The notes: generated from the sequence alone by a model not told the origin. A stretch of 64,000 nucleotides of DNA from JAPKYZ01 sp033763835 (GCA_033763835.1 JANRJS010000024.1:1-64000), one strand, 5' to 3'. Counted from the stretch's first letter, positions 24,836 to 33,871 are shown. Made by a program: numbers and translations.

Positions 24836-26146
24836 TTACCGATCGAACACTCGGGTGAAGATTTCCGGGACATTCGCCAGTTGACGGTCACTTGAGAAAG
24901 AATCCGTAAGTTTTTCTAAAGAAAGATACTTTAGGATTTCCGGATCTCCCTGTACAGCGGCCCTGAAATCGCTTCCATCAGACCAACATTGCATGGCATG
25001 GGCCTGTACAAGTTGGTACGCTTTCTCTCGCAGCATCCCCGCTTCCGTTAAATCGAGCAGCAATTGACCTGAAAATACCAGTCCGCGCGTGGCGTTTAGG
25101 TTGGCCAGCATACGTTCCGGTGAGACTACCATTCCCGCCACTAACCAATCCGTTTTGGCGAGTAGGTAATCCACCAGGATGGTGGAATCGGGGAGGATCA
25201 CGCGTTCCACCGACGAGTGGGAGATGTCGCGTTCATGCCACAGTGCAATGTTCTCGAACGCCGCCTGAACGTTCGAGCGGACCACTCGCGCGAGCCCGCA
25301 AATCTGCTCGCAAGTGACCGGATTGCGTTTGTGGGGCATGGCGGAGGAGCCTTTTTGCCCGGCGGCGAACGGTTCCTCGGCTTCGCGGACTTCCGTTCTC
25401 TGTAAGTGCCTGATTTCAAGGGCGATTTTTTCGCAAGTGGCGGCGATCAGGGCGAGCGCCGAACAGTAGTTGGCGTGGAGGTCGCGCGAGATTACCTGGG
25501 AGGCGATGGCCGCCGGACGGAGGCCAAGCCGTTGACAAACCAGGGCTTCCGCCGCCGGGGTGATGTGCCCGAACGTACCTACCGCGCCCGAAAGCTTGCC
25601 GACCCGAATCTCGTCCGAAACGGTCGAAAAACGCACCTTATTGCGCCGAAATTCGTCGAAAAACAGCGCTAATTTGAGCCCAAACGTGTACGGTTCGGCG
25701 TGGATCCCATGGGTCCGGCCGATACAAACCGTGTCGCGGAACTCGAACGCGCGGCGCTTGAGCGTGTCGAGCAGAGCGTCAAGACCGGCGGCGATCCGAT
25801 TGGACGCCTGGGCGATCAAGAGCGCCTGCGCGGTATCGACCACGTCGTTCGAAGTTAGGCCGTAGTGGAACCAGCGCGAGTGTTTGGCTACGCCCGCCAG
25901 TTCCATGCGCTCGGCCACGCAGGTGGTGAACGCGATCACGTCATGCCGGACCACCGCTTCGATTTCCGCGATTCGCGCGGCGGAAACGGCGGCGTAGGCC
26001 CGCAACGCTCGCGCCGCCTCGGCGGGTACCAGGCCGAGTTCAGCTAGCGTCTCGGACGCCGCCAGCTCCACGTCGAGCCAGGCTTGGTAGCGGTTGTCTT
26101 CGCTCCAAATGCGCCCCATTTCGGGGCGTGTGTAACGCGCGATCAA
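24836..26146 (-). CDS. purB: Adenylosuccinate lyase
   Basis: 436 residues; two steps of purine synthesis (SAICAR to AICAR and adenylosuccinate to AMP). RYTRPEMGRIWSED at the N-terminus, HYGLTSNDVVDTA, and the fumarase-superfamily signature GSSAMPHKRNP are intact. Start is TTG, overlapping the stop of the metallo-hydrolase (TTGA). The last 270 bp of the gene are less GC-rich than the rest. Confidence 0.97.
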   Translation of the reverse strand: MIARYTRPEMGRIWSEDNRYQAWLDVELAASETLAELGLVPAEAARALRAYAAVSAARIAEIEAVVRHDVIAFTTCVAERMELAGVAKHSRWFHYGLTSNDVVDTAQALLIAQASNRIAAGLDALLDTLKRRAFEFRDTVCIGRTHGIHAEPYTFGLKLALFFDEFRRNKVRFSTVSDEIRVGKLSGAVGTFGHITPAAEALVCQRLGLRPAAIASQVISRDLHANYCSALALIAATCEKIALEIRHLQRTEVREAEEPFAAGQKGSSAMPHKRNPVTCEQICGLARVVRSNVQAAFENIALWHERDISHSSVERVILPDSTILVDYLLAKTDWLVAGMVVSPERMLANLNATRGLVFSGQLLLDLTEAGMLREKAYQLVQAHAMQCWSDGSDFRAAVQGDPEILKYLSLEKLTDSFSSDRQLANVPEIFTRVFDR

Positions 26147-26916
26147 ATTTCGAAAACCTCGCTGGGGCGGCCCGGTTCCTGCACGATCAGGCGGGTGGGG
26201 AGTCCGCGCTCGACCAGCGCTTGTCCGGCCACGAGCCGCACTAATTCCGGGTAGTTATTCTGTTCGCTCAAGTGTCCCAAAACCAACGTCGAAGTCCGGC
26301 CATCGAGATCGGCGCGGATGAACTGGCCCGCGACTTCGTTCGATAGGTGACCCATGCGCCCCATGACGCGCTGCTTGACGGACCAGGGGTAGGGGCCTAC
26401 TTTGAGCATGTCGAGATCGTGATTCGATTCGAGCAGCAGAAAATCGGTTTGGCGCAGGTGCCATTTGATCGAATCGGTAAGGTAACCCAAGTCGGTGGCG
26501 ATGCCGACGGTGCGTTCGCCCGCGCGCAGGCAGAAACCCACCGGGTCGGCGGCGTCGTGCGGAATGGTGAAGCTGGCCACCTCGATGTCGCCGATCGAAA
26601 AAACGGAACCGGCCTGGAATGTTTCGACGTTCGGTTCGGTCTCGCTCCACTCGATTAAGGGAGCGGTGAGCCGCGTCAGGTAAACCGGAACCTTCAGCGA
26701 CTTGGCGAGCGCGGGCAAGCCACAGACGTGATCGGAATGCTCGTGCGTAATCAGGATGGCGTCGAGTTGGGCGGCGCTTTCGCCGATCGCTTCGAGGCGC
26801 GCCAGAGTTTCGCGGCGGCTAAGCCCGGCGTCGATCAACAAGCGGGTGCGCCCGGTGGAAACGAAGACGGAATTGCCGGAACTACTGGAGGCGAGAATCG
26901 CGACGCGAGCGGCCAA
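26143..26916 (-). CDS. MBL-fold metallo-hydrolase (YycJ/WalJ-like)
   Basis: 257 residues with the metal-binding THEHSDH motif, preceded by SSSSGNSVFV and DAGLS, then DAADPVGF and GHLSEQNN. These are features of the YycJ/WalJ exonuclease-like group. Start codon is TTG. It is translationally coupled to purB. Confidence 0.9.
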   Translation of the reverse strand: MAARVAILASSSSGNSVFVSTGRTRLLIDAGLSRRETLARLEAIGESAAQLDAILITHEHSDHVCGLPALAKSLKVPVYLTRLTAPLIEWSETEPNVETFQAGSVFSIGDIEVASFTIPHDAADPVGFCLRAGERTVGIATDLGYLTDSIKWHLRQTDFLLLESNHDLDMLKVGPYPWSVKQRVMGRMGHLSNEVAGQFIRADLDGRTSTLVLGHLSEQNNYPELVRLVAGQALVERGLPTRLIVQEPGRPSEVFEI

Positions 26917-26951
26917 ACCTATATACTAGCGCCGCAAGCGCGGCTTCGCTT

Positions 26952-27635
26952 CTAGCGCCGCCGCGCGGATTTTAACGCCGCGGCGACCGCGAAAGCGGCC
27001 ACGCCCCACCGAAAATCCGGCTCGGGGGTGGCGGAGCCCGGCGGGAGGCCGCCCGTGTACTCCACCGACAGCAGCGGCCCGAAACCGGAAACCGATTCGC
27101 GGCTCGCGAGGTACGGCCAGGTAGGTCCGTTGGGCGTTTTCTGAACCATCACTCCGAAATTGCCGTACGCGCCGGTGAGCCACCCGGAAACCAGCGCCGT
27201 CACGTCCCATTCGCGGTAGAGGCCGGTGGCCAAGTCGGCGATGGTCATCGTCGCCACGGCGGCGGGATCGTAAGAAGGCGCCGTCGATCCGGTGGTGGTC
27301 GTCTCCGACCATTTTTCCGAAATTCGGTAAATATTTAATTCGGCTCCGGGCTGCGCGTTATACACGTGATACACACGGAGAGTGGCGGCGGTGACCGTTG
27401 CGCCCCACGGGATCGCCCCTAAATCGAAGCGAACGAGGCCTGCGGCAAAGTCCGCGCCCGCCGGGTCGATGTGAAAGAACTCTTCGGTACCTCCATTGAT
27501 CTCGCTGAATAGAGGACCGTTGGCGATCCAGGTATCCTCGGCGGCGGAGAGATACACGGTACCCCCAAACGAGGATACGTTGAGGGCGGCGGCGAGGAGC
27601 AAAATTGTGGCGGCGGAAATGATGCTTCGATTCAT
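26952..27635 (-). CDS. Exported PEP-CTERM-like protein with DNRLRE-type domain
   Basis: 227 residues: signal peptide (ends near SSFGG), then a beta-rich domain of DNRLRE type (AEDTWIANGP, LVRFDLGAIPWGATVTAATLRVYH, EWDVTALVSGWLTG), then a C-terminal sorting tail: ATPEP, a hydrophobic stretch and SARRR. Exosortase would cleave after such a PEP motif. No exosortase gene is in this window. It has a well-formed promoter upstream. Confidence 0.75.
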   Translation of the reverse strand: MNRSIISAATILLLAAALNVSSFGGTVYLSAAEDTWIANGPLFSEINGGTEEFFHIDPAGADFAAGLVRFDLGAIPWGATVTAATLRVYHVYNAQPGAELNIYRISEKWSETTTTGSTAPSYDPAAVATMTIADLATGLYREWDVTALVSGWLTGAYGNFGVMVQKTPNGPTWPYLASRESVSGFGPLLSVEYTGGLPPGSATPEPDFRWGVAAFAVAAALKSARRR

Positions 27636-27659
27636 GGAGTTGGCGGTCTCCTAACCAGC

Positions 27660-27695
27660 TTCCGAATTCTAACCTTAATTCGGAAAAAATGGCAA
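27660..27695 (-). promoter_or_regulatory. Promoter with overlapping inverted repeat, upstream of the PEP-CTERM-like gene
   Basis: On the minus strand, TTGCCA (27690-27695) and TAGAAT (27666-27671) are separated by 18 bp, each one mismatch from the sigma-70 consensus. A perfect 9-bp inverted repeat, TTCCGAATT and AATTCGGAA with an 8-base loop (27660-27685), covers the -10 and half the spacer, where a repressor would block. The same site lies 64 bp upstream of purS on the other strand. No poly-T run follows in either direction, so a terminator is unlikely. Confidence 0.5.
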
Positions 27696-27749
27696 CTAAT
27701 TTCGTATGTTTTTCCGGTTACGGGCGCGTCGTGGGATGATAGGAGAACG

Positions 27750-27992
27750 ATGAAAGCCCGTGTACTGGTGTCTCCGAAACCCACCGTCCTCGATCCGCAA
27801 GGCCAAGCCATCCGCCGTGCGGTCAATGGGTTAGGACACGTTTCCGTGAAAGATATCCGTCAAGGCAAGGTTTTCGAGATCGAAATCGACGCTCCGGACT
27901 CGGCGGCGGCGAAAGCGGAATTAGAGCGGTTGGCGCAAGAAGTTTTGGCGAATCCCGTCATCGAAACGTATACGGTAGAAGTACCCGCTTAA
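27750..27992 (+). CDS. purS: Phosphoribosylformylglycinamidine synthase subunit PurS
   Basis: 80 residues. It opens with the PurS pattern KARVLVSPKPTVLDPQGQAI and ends NPVIETYTVEV. PurS bridges PurL and PurQ in the FGAM synthase complex. AGGAGA precedes the ATG. purL and purQ are not adjacent in this window. Convergent 4-bp overlap with mrp. Confidence 0.95.
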   Translation: MKARVLVSPKPTVLDPQGQAIRRAVNGLGHVSVKDIRQGKVFEIEIDAPDSAAAKAELERLAQEVLANPVIETYTVEVPA

Positions 27993-28792
27993 TCGACCAC
28001 GGACATACTCGGTAGCGCGGGAGCGCCAGCGGCGGTAGCGCGTTCCACCACTTTGCGGGCGAGGGCGAAGAACGGCTCGGCGGGCGAGTGGCTTTCGCCG
28101 AACAACGCCACGGGCCGGCCGGTGTCGCCGCCTTCGCAAATCTCCGGGTTGAGCGGTAGAGCGCCCAGAAACTCGCGGCCCATCGATTCGGCGGTCTTGC
28201 GACCGCCGCCCGCGCCGAAGGCTCCGCCCGACATATTCTCGACGATTCCCAGCACGGTGACTCGCAGTTGATCGAACATGCCGACCGCCTTCCGGGCGTC
28301 TTCGAGCGAAACGACCGACGGCGTGGTGACCACGATGCCGCCGGTGACGGGTGTCGTTTGCAGTAGCGATAGCTGCACGTCGCCGGTGCCGGGCGGCAGG
28401 TCGATGATCAAGTAATCGAGTTCGCCCCATTGAACGTTGCGCAGAAATTGCTGGACGACGGAGTGCAGCATCGGCCCACGCCAGATGAGCGGCTTGTCGC
28501 CGGGCGAAAGCAAGCCCATCGACATCATCCGCAGACCCTTCACCTCGACCGGACGGATGACTTGCCCGTCGCCCATCGGCTGCTCGCTGGTTCCGAGCAT
28601 GGTGGGAACGTTCGGGCCGTAGACGTCGGCGTCCAGCAATCCGACGCGGTAGCCGAGACCGAGCAGGGCGAGCGCGAGGTTCACGGAGACGGTAGTTTTG
28701 CCGACGCCGCCTTTTCCCGAACCGACCGGGATGATGTGTGTAATGCCGGGAATCGCCTGCTTGGGCGCGGCTTGGGGAGGGGTGGGGGACAT
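27989..28792 (-). CDS. Mrp/NBP35-type iron-sulfur cluster carrier ATPase
   Basis: 267 residues from the ATG at 28792 (TTG at 28819 also open). Deviant Walker A GKGGVGKTT, Walker B-type DYLIIDLPPGTGD and DADVYGPNVP are clear. The N-terminal DUF59 domain is absent. The CPxC cluster-binding segment usual after ENMS is also missing: the sequence goes directly ENMSGGAFGAGGG. A member without these cysteines may bind clusters differently or not at all. Confidence 0.9.
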   Translation of the reverse strand: MSPTPPQAAPKQAIPGITHIIPVGSGKGGVGKTTVSVNLALALLGLGYRVGLLDADVYGPNVPTMLGTSEQPMGDGQVIRPVEVKGLRMMSMGLLSPGDKPLIWRGPMLHSVVQQFLRNVQWGELDYLIIDLPPGTGDVQLSLLQTTPVTGGIVVTTPSVVSLEDARKAVGMFDQLRVTVLGIVENMSGGAFGAGGGRKTAESMGREFLGALPLNPEICEGGDTGRPVALFGESHSPAEPFFALARKVVERATAAGAPALPSMSVVD

Positions 28793-28882
28793 GGATTGGT
28801 TGGGGATGAATCTCCCCAAAGTTTCAGTTTAGCCGAGGCTCTCATCGCGGACGATGGGAAACACTACGGCGTTAGGGAGCGC

Positions 28883-29272
28883 CTACGAAGGAGGCTGATA
28901 GATCTGAATCAAGTTGCCGCATGTATCCGCGAAGACGGCAATTTTCACCGGCCCCGCATGCTGCGGTTCAGACAGGAAAACCACACCGAGGGCGGACAAT
29001 CGCTTGTACTCGGTATCGATATCCGCCGACTCGAAGGCGGCGACGGGGATGTTCTGGGCGAACATCGCTTCCTGAAAGGCTCTGCCCGCCGGGTTGACAT
29101 TCGGTTCCAGCGAGAGCTCTAATTCGTGCGGTCCTTCCGGAGAAATCACGGAGAGCCATTTATAGGGCCCCATCGGAATCTCCTGTTTCTTTTGAAAGCC
29201 GAGCACTTCTGTGTAGAACTTCAACGCCCGGTCCTGGTTGTCGACCATGATGCTGGTAAGACGGATTCGCAT
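28883..29272 (-). CDS. VOC-superfamily (glyoxalase-like) protein
   Basis: 129 residues from the ATG at 29272, preceded by GAGGAAAACC. Two beta-alpha-beta-beta-beta units: TSIMVDNQDRALKFYTEVLGF and VFADTCGNLIQIYQ. Metal-binding residues could be His/Glu but the substrate is not predictable. It lies 32 bp downstream of an AraC regulator on the same strand. Confidence 0.88.
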   Translation of the reverse strand: MRIRLTSIMVDNQDRALKFYTEVLGFQKKQEIPMGPYKWLSVISPEGPHELELSLEPNVNPAGRAFQEAMFAQNIPVAAFESADIDTEYKRLSALGVVFLSEPQHAGPVKIAVFADTCGNLIQIYQPPS

Positions 29273-29304
29273 GGTTTTCCTCCTCGAATAAAATCTCTTC
29301 GATC

Positions 29305-29808
29305 TTAGGGCGACACGATCCGTTCCGGCTTCTCGGAAATTGCGTTTCTTTGGCCGGCGAAGGCGTCGGCGGGGAACATTCTCATCAGGCTGAAGCAACC
29401 GGGGAACAGCGCCCACGGAAGTTGTCCAGGAACCTGGATCATCGTCTTGGCGCGTCGTTGAAACATGGAGGGCGTGACGCCAACCCGTTCGTGAAACAAG
29501 GTGCAGAAGCTGCCAAGGCTCGACATACCGACCTCCAAGCAGGTCTCGGTAACGGACAGTTCGCGAGAGGCAAGGAGACGCTTCGCGCGGTCCATACGGC
29601 GCTCAATGCGGAATTGATGCGGTGTGCTACCAAAAAGGGCCTCAAACTGGCGGATGAAATGGAACGGAGACATTCCCGCAGTTCTGGCGGCTTCTCGAAT
29701 GGAGTTTGCCTGGCTAGCGCTCGCCGCGAGCATGTCACGCGCGGCGCAAAGGCGATGGAACTTACTTTGGTCAAGAAGCATGTTTGAACTATTGTCCAAT
29801 GCGGTCAC
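29305..29808 (-). CDS. AraC-family transcriptional regulator (DNA-binding domain only)
   Basis: 167 residues. Two HTH motifs: SIREAARTAGMSPFHFIRQFEALFG and SVTETCLEVGMSSLGSFCTLFHERVG. The C-terminal 50 residues are extra and contain no known domain. It probably controls the following VOC gene, with which it seems cotranscribed. Confidence 0.88.
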   Translation of the reverse strand: MTALDNSSNMLLDQSKFHRLCAARDMLAASASQANSIREAARTAGMSPFHFIRQFEALFGSTPHQFRIERRMDRAKRLLASRELSVTETCLEVGMSSLGSFCTLFHERVGVTPSMFQRRAKTMIQVPGQLPWALFPGCFSLMRMFPADAFAGQRNAISEKPERIVSP

Positions 29809-29888
29809 TGCCGCTTCTACCTGCGAGAGATCGCGCCTGGTCGCCTAAGGGCGAGGTGAAGCCAGCATTACCGATGCTGGACCCAAGA

Positions 29889-30181
29889 TCAAGAGAAGGC
29901 GGTCTCAAGATTGCGCCCGCCGTAAAGAATACGAAGGATCGTTACCGTTTCGGCGGCGATCTGGAACGCAATTACCGCGCGTCGTTCGAAGCCGAGAATT
30001 CGCAAGCCTGCCCGCAAATCGTCCCGCTTGTTCCCGCGGTCCGGAAACACCGATAGTTTGCGGCAAAAGATACGGTCTATATAGCCGATCGCACGTTCGG
30101 CGCGTCGTTCGAGGCGATGTAATCGTACAAGTCGATCAGATCGCCCAGCGCTTCGGGGCTGAATTCAATCCTGTGACTCAC
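29889..30181 (-). pseudogene. ParE-type toxin, frameshifted
   Basis: Reading minus-strand from a GTG at 30181, the first 34 codons give a typical ParE start (SHRIEFSPEALGDLIDLYDYIAS...) and then hit TAG after VRSAI. Shifting frame by one base just before this, the rest continues as normal ParE: YIDRI, FPDRGNKRDD, LRAGLRILGFERR, and the ending YGGRNLETAF, to a TGA at 29889. A single missing base near 30080 would explain both parts. The start overlaps the ParD stop by 17 bp, the normal parDE order. The intact antitoxin remains. Confidence 0.8.
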
Positions 30182-30461
30182 GCTGCCGCTTCTTCAGGCG
30201 GTCCGCATGGCGGGCACGAATGGCCGTGAACACTTGCTCGGAAGGAATGGCGCGGCGTGGGTCCGCGCGCATGGCGTCATAGACCCCGACCACTTCCTCG
30301 CGAAGCCATTTCTCAACCGCGGCATCACGCTCCTGCAGAGCCCGCAATCCGGCGCGCACGACCTCGCTACCGGAGGAATACGCGCCTGAGGCGACGAGGT
30401 CGTCTATATAGCCCGCCTGCTCCGCAGGCAGACTAAAGGTTCGTTTGTCAGTGGATGGCAT
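30165..30461 (-). CDS. parD: ParD-type antitoxin (ribbon-helix-helix)
   Basis: 98 residues. The N-terminal part is a ribbon-helix-helix: TFSLPAEQAGYIDDLVASGAYSSGSEVVRAGLRAL, typical of ParD/CopG. The C-terminal helical region would neutralise ParE. Its toxin partner overlaps it downstream but is frameshifted. A short inverted repeat upstream may be the autoregulatory site. Confidence 0.9.
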   Translation of the reverse strand: MPSTDKRTFSLPAEQAGYIDDLVASGAYSSGSEVVRAGLRALQERDAAVEKWLREEVVGVYDAMRADPRRAIPSEQVFTAIRARHADRLKKRQRESQD

Positions 30462-30482
30462 AGGGCTGGTCGCTTCTCAAGG

Positions 30483-30495
30483 TCTTACGTTAAGA
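30483..30495. promoter_or_regulatory. Short inverted repeat upstream of parD (possible operator)
   Basis: TCTTA-CGT-TAAGA, a perfect 5-bp repeat, lies 22 bp upstream of the parD start in a relatively AT-rich stretch. ParD proteins usually repress their own promoter through such sites. No second copy is obvious, so this is tentative. Confidence 0.3.
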
Positions 30496-30556
30496 AGTAT
30501 GACAGATTCATACCGATCCACATTGCAGCCGAAACCAACATGAGCTTCTGTCCTGG

Positions 30557-33500
30557 CTAGAAGCTGTACTTGAGCGCGAATTGCAAGCGCCGCGGTTCGT
30601 CGGCCACGGTGATTTGTCCCGCCGCCGGGGTACCTACGGCGGCGTTCGGCGGGCCGAAGTTCGCGGTGTTGGTCAGGTTGAAGGCCTCAAACCGGAACTG
30701 CACCCGGTGACTTTCCCACGGCAGGGCGATGTCGCGCGAGACGAGGAGGTCGATGTTGCGCTTGCCCGGCGCGAGGATCAGGTTGCGGCCCGCGTTCGAG
30801 ATGACGCCCGGCGCGGAAGCGCGCAGGAACGTCGTGTCGTACCAGCGGTCGATCGAGCGCTGGCCGGAATCGAGCGTTGGCGATCCCACGACATCGCCGC
30901 GCACGCGTCCGCCGGTGTTCTGATTGTCGGCGGCGAACGTGTGATCGACGGGAGTGCCGCTCAAGAGCGCGAGCACGGTGCCCACTTGCCAGCCGCCGAG
31001 AATGGCCGCCGCCGCGCCGGATTTCGCGAACGGTTTCGTCTTCCCGAATGGGAGTTCGTACACGGCGCTGAAGTTGAAGCTCAAGCGGCGGTCGAGATCG
31101 GAACTCGCCCGTTCGCGCGAGAGGTCCCAATCGGTTTGGGGCGACGAGGTGCCGCTTTGGCGCTCGGCGATGAAGTCGATGTTGTGCGACCAGGTAAAGG
31201 AGCCCAAGAACGTGTAGCCGCCCGAGAAGCGGCGTTCGGCTTTCGCGGTGAGCGCTTGGTACGAGGCGTTGAGCGAGCTGTCGTGCAGGATCACCTGATT
31301 GAACTGCGGGCGAATGAAGCGTTGATTGGCGGGGACGGTCGCGCTAGGGGTCAAAGGCTGATTGATATTGCGGCTGACATCAAGGTGCGACGACTTGCTG
31401 CCCGCGTAACCCACGGTGAGCAACACGTCGGCGGGCAGGTTCCGCTGTAGATCGAAGAACCATTGCCACACATTGATGTTGCGCTGCTTATCGGGCGCGG
31501 TATCGACGTTGACGCCGTTGGGCACGGTTCCGGCGGTGAAGTTGGGGAAGCCGTTGCGCACCAGCAGATCGGTGGTTTCGCGTCCGCGAATGACGTTGAT
31601 CTCGGTGTAGCGCGGGGGTCCGGTGAAGAAGCGCGGACTTTGTTCGTTGATCGCGCTGGGGATGCCGAAGTAGAGTCCGGAGCCGGTGCGGACGACGGTC
31701 TTGTCGTTGAGTCGATACGCGATTCCGGCGCGCGGGCCGAAGTTGCGGTAGTTGTTCACGCAGCCACAGTCGCCGGAGCCGGTGGGAAAGACGAACCGCT
31801 CTTCGGCGCGCGACACTCCGTTGTACTCGGTGAGGTAGCGGCTGATGCGCTGGCGGTCGGGGTCGGGGAACGTGGGGTTGAGATAGAGTTCCCAGCGCAC
31901 GCCGAGGTTGACGGTCAGCCGCGAACTGACCTTGAAATCGTCCTGGAGAAACGCTCCGTAGTAGGGCGCGATCAACTCCTCGCCGCGGCCATTGCCGTAG
32001 GTAATCTGATTCGCCATACCGAGCAGCATGTCGGCCATGCCGTTGCCAGTATTGGCGCGGCTGGTACCGACGTTCGGCTGCTGCGAGGTGTAGTCGCCGG
32101 TGAGGTTGAAGAAGCCGCGCCGCTGCCCTTGCGCGTCGCGCGAGATGCGGTAGCGCCGGTACTCGCCGCCGAACTTGATGCTGTGGCGGCCGATCTGCCA
32201 GGAGAAGTTATCGCCGATGGTGTAGGAGCGCAGAGCGCCGAAATTCGGCCAATTAACGCGCGTGCCGAGACCCGCGAATCCGCCGATATTGAATCGCGCC
32301 CAGCCCTGATCCTTGCCGTCGCCGAAGCTGTCGCCGGGCGCGTTGCGGATGCCGAATCGCTGGTTGAGATTTTCGGTGTAGGGAATGCCGTAGTCGCCGG
32401 GAAAGCGCATCCAGCCGAACCGGATTTCGTTGTGGCGGTTGTTGCCGATGGTGAGCGAGTGGCCAATGGCGACGTTGTCCGCTTCGAGATTGACGAACTC
32501 GGCGGCCTGTCCGTCGGCGGGCAACGGCATGGTGCCGGGGAAATTCTTGAACTGCGTGCGCCGCGAATAGCGGCCGAAAATCTTCTGGCGGTCGCTGAAG
32601 TAATGGTCGAGCCGGATGTCGAACTGGTCGGCGTCGTCGGAATTGGAGGGCGCGTTGAAGTAGTTGTTCGGCAGGTCGTCGCGCCCGGCGATGTTCGGCA
32701 GCGGGTAGACGTCGGCGACGGCTTTCGCGACGGGGTCGAATCGATTCTGCGGAATGCGATTGCCGGCGAACGGCAAGCGGGTGGCCGTCGCGCCGGTTCC
32801 CGTGATCGTCAAAGGATCGAAGATATTGCGGCGGGCGGCGGGTTGCGTGGAGAAGTCGCCATTGCGGGCCGCGGCGCTGGGCACCGAAACGATGTAGTTG
32901 CGGCCCAGGCGAATGCGCGTGCCCTGATAGCTGCCGAAGGCGAACGTTTTGTTCTTGACGATCGCGCCGCCTAGCGTTCCGCCGAATTGATTCTGGCGAT
33001 AGGGCGGACGCGCACGTCCTGCGCGATTCGCGAAGAAGTTGTTGCCGTCGAGCTTCTCGTTGCGGAAGAACTCATAGAGCACGCCATGCAACTCGTTCGA
33101 GCCGGACTTCGTCGAGACGATCACTTTCGCGCCCGGCCGGTAGCCGTACTCGGCGGACACGTTGCTGGTGATGACCTTGAATTCGGCGACGGCGTCTACC
33201 GGCGGCTTGACGCCTTGCGCCTCGAAGCTCAACGCGCCGCCCAGCAGCACCGCGCTGTTGTCGTTGCCGTCGAGCAGAACGAGATTTTGATACGGCTGGA
33301 TGCCCATCGAGAGAAATCCGCCCTCGCTCGCGGTGCGATTGCCGCGTCCTACTTGTCCCGCGGGAATCACGCCGACGGAGAGTTGTGCGAGTTCGAGATA
33401 GTTGCGCCCGTTGAGCGGCATGTCGATGATGCGGCGCCCGTCGATCACTTGTCCGATTTCGGTGGACTCGGTTTGGATCAAGCCCGCCGACGCGGAGACT

Positions 33501-33835
33501 TCGATCCGCTCGCTGGTGGCGCCGAGTTGGAGTTGGAAGTCGAAGCGAATCGCCTGGCCGACTTCGACGGTGAGGTTGGCGATCTCTTTGGAACTGAATC
33601 CCGGTGCGGTACAGTTCAGGCGGTATTGGCCGGGGCCAACGGCGGCGAAGAGGTACAGGCCGGAATCGTTGGTGGCGGTCGATTGCGAAACGCCCGTCGA
33701 GAGCTGCGTCAGCGTTAGCGTGGAACCGACGAGCGCCGCGGCGCTGGCGTCGCTGACGAATCCGCTGATAGTCGCGTTTTGCGCGGCGAGCGGCGCGGCG
33801 ACGGAGACTATGAGGAGCGCAAGTCGCGTTGACAT
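30557..33835 (-). CDS. TonB-dependent receptor with N-terminal carboxypeptidase-regulatory domain
   Basis: 1,092 residues, a typical acidobacterial outer-membrane protein. Signal peptide to about residue 18 (PLAAQ), then a carboxypeptidase-regulatory-like domain (about 20-105: NATISGFVSDASAA, NDSGLYLFAAVGPGQYRL). A plug domain follows (about 110-250: MPLNGRNYLELAQL). The remainder is beta-barrel, ending in the aromatic LQFALKYSF. Substrate is unknown; no TonB or ExbBD genes are near. The ATG has no clear Shine-Dalgarno. It is followed by nothing on the strand except parDE. Confidence 0.93.
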   Translation of the reverse strand: MSTRLALLIVSVAAPLAAQNATISGFVSDASAAALVGSTLTLTQLSTGVSQSTATNDSGLYLFAAVGPGQYRLNCTAPGFSSKEIANLTVEVGQAIRFDFQLQLGATSERIEVSASAGLIQTESTEIGQVIDGRRIIDMPLNGRNYLELAQLSVGVIPAGQVGRGNRTASEGGFLSMGIQPYQNLVLLDGNDNSAVLLGGALSFEAQGVKPPVDAVAEFKVITSNVSAEYGYRPGAKVIVSTKSGSNELHGVLYEFFRNEKLDGNNFFANRAGRARPPYRQNQFGGTLGGAIVKNKTFAFGSYQGTRIRLGRNYIVSVPSAAARNGDFSTQPAARRNIFDPLTITGTGATATRLPFAGNRIPQNRFDPVAKAVADVYPLPNIAGRDDLPNNYFNAPSNSDDADQFDIRLDHYFSDRQKIFGRYSRRTQFKNFPGTMPLPADGQAAEFVNLEADNVAIGHSLTIGNNRHNEIRFGWMRFPGDYGIPYTENLNQRFGIRNAPGDSFGDGKDQGWARFNIGGFAGLGTRVNWPNFGALRSYTIGDNFSWQIGRHSIKFGGEYRRYRISRDAQGQRRGFFNLTGDYTSQQPNVGTSRANTGNGMADMLLGMANQITYGNGRGEELIAPYYGAFLQDDFKVSSRLTVNLGVRWELYLNPTFPDPDRQRISRYLTEYNGVSRAEERFVFPTGSGDCGCVNNYRNFGPRAGIAYRLNDKTVVRTGSGLYFGIPSAINEQSPRFFTGPPRYTEINVIRGRETTDLLVRNGFPNFTAGTVPNGVNVDTAPDKQRNINVWQWFFDLQRNLPADVLLTVGYAGSKSSHLDVSRNINQPLTPSATVPANQRFIRPQFNQVILHDSSLNASYQALTAKAERRFSGGYTFLGSFTWSHNIDFIAERQSGTSSPQTDWDLSRERASSDLDRRLSFNFSAVYELPFGKTKPFAKSGAAAAILGGWQVGTVLALLSGTPVDHTFAADNQNTGGRVRGDVVGSPTLDSGQRSIDRWYDTTFLRASAPGVISNAGRNLILAPGKRNIDLLVSRDIALPWESHRVQFRFEAFNLTNTANFGPPNAAVGTPAAGQITVADEPRRLQFALKYSF

Positions 33836-33843
33836 GCGACAGA

Positions 33844-33871
33844 CGCTATCACGTTTGCGAGAACGTTAGCG
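33844..33871 (-). repeat. Imperfect hairpin between hydrolase and receptor genes
   Basis: CGCTA-tc-ACGTT, a 6-base loop, then AACGT-TAGCG: a 10-bp stem with a two-base bulge covering the stop codon of the hydrolase gene and ending 9 bp before the receptor start. There is no T-tract after it, so it could be a processing or attenuation structure rather than a terminator. Confidence 0.35.

Noticed and set aside
26917..26951. GCCGC-AAGC-GCGGC hairpin as terminator of the PEP-CTERM-like gene
   Set aside because: Five-base stem and no following T-tract on the minus strand.
31463..32974. A 503-codon plus-strand frame inside the TonB receptor gene
   Set aside because: High-GC antisense frame; no motif or ribosome-binding site, while the opposite strand has a full receptor.
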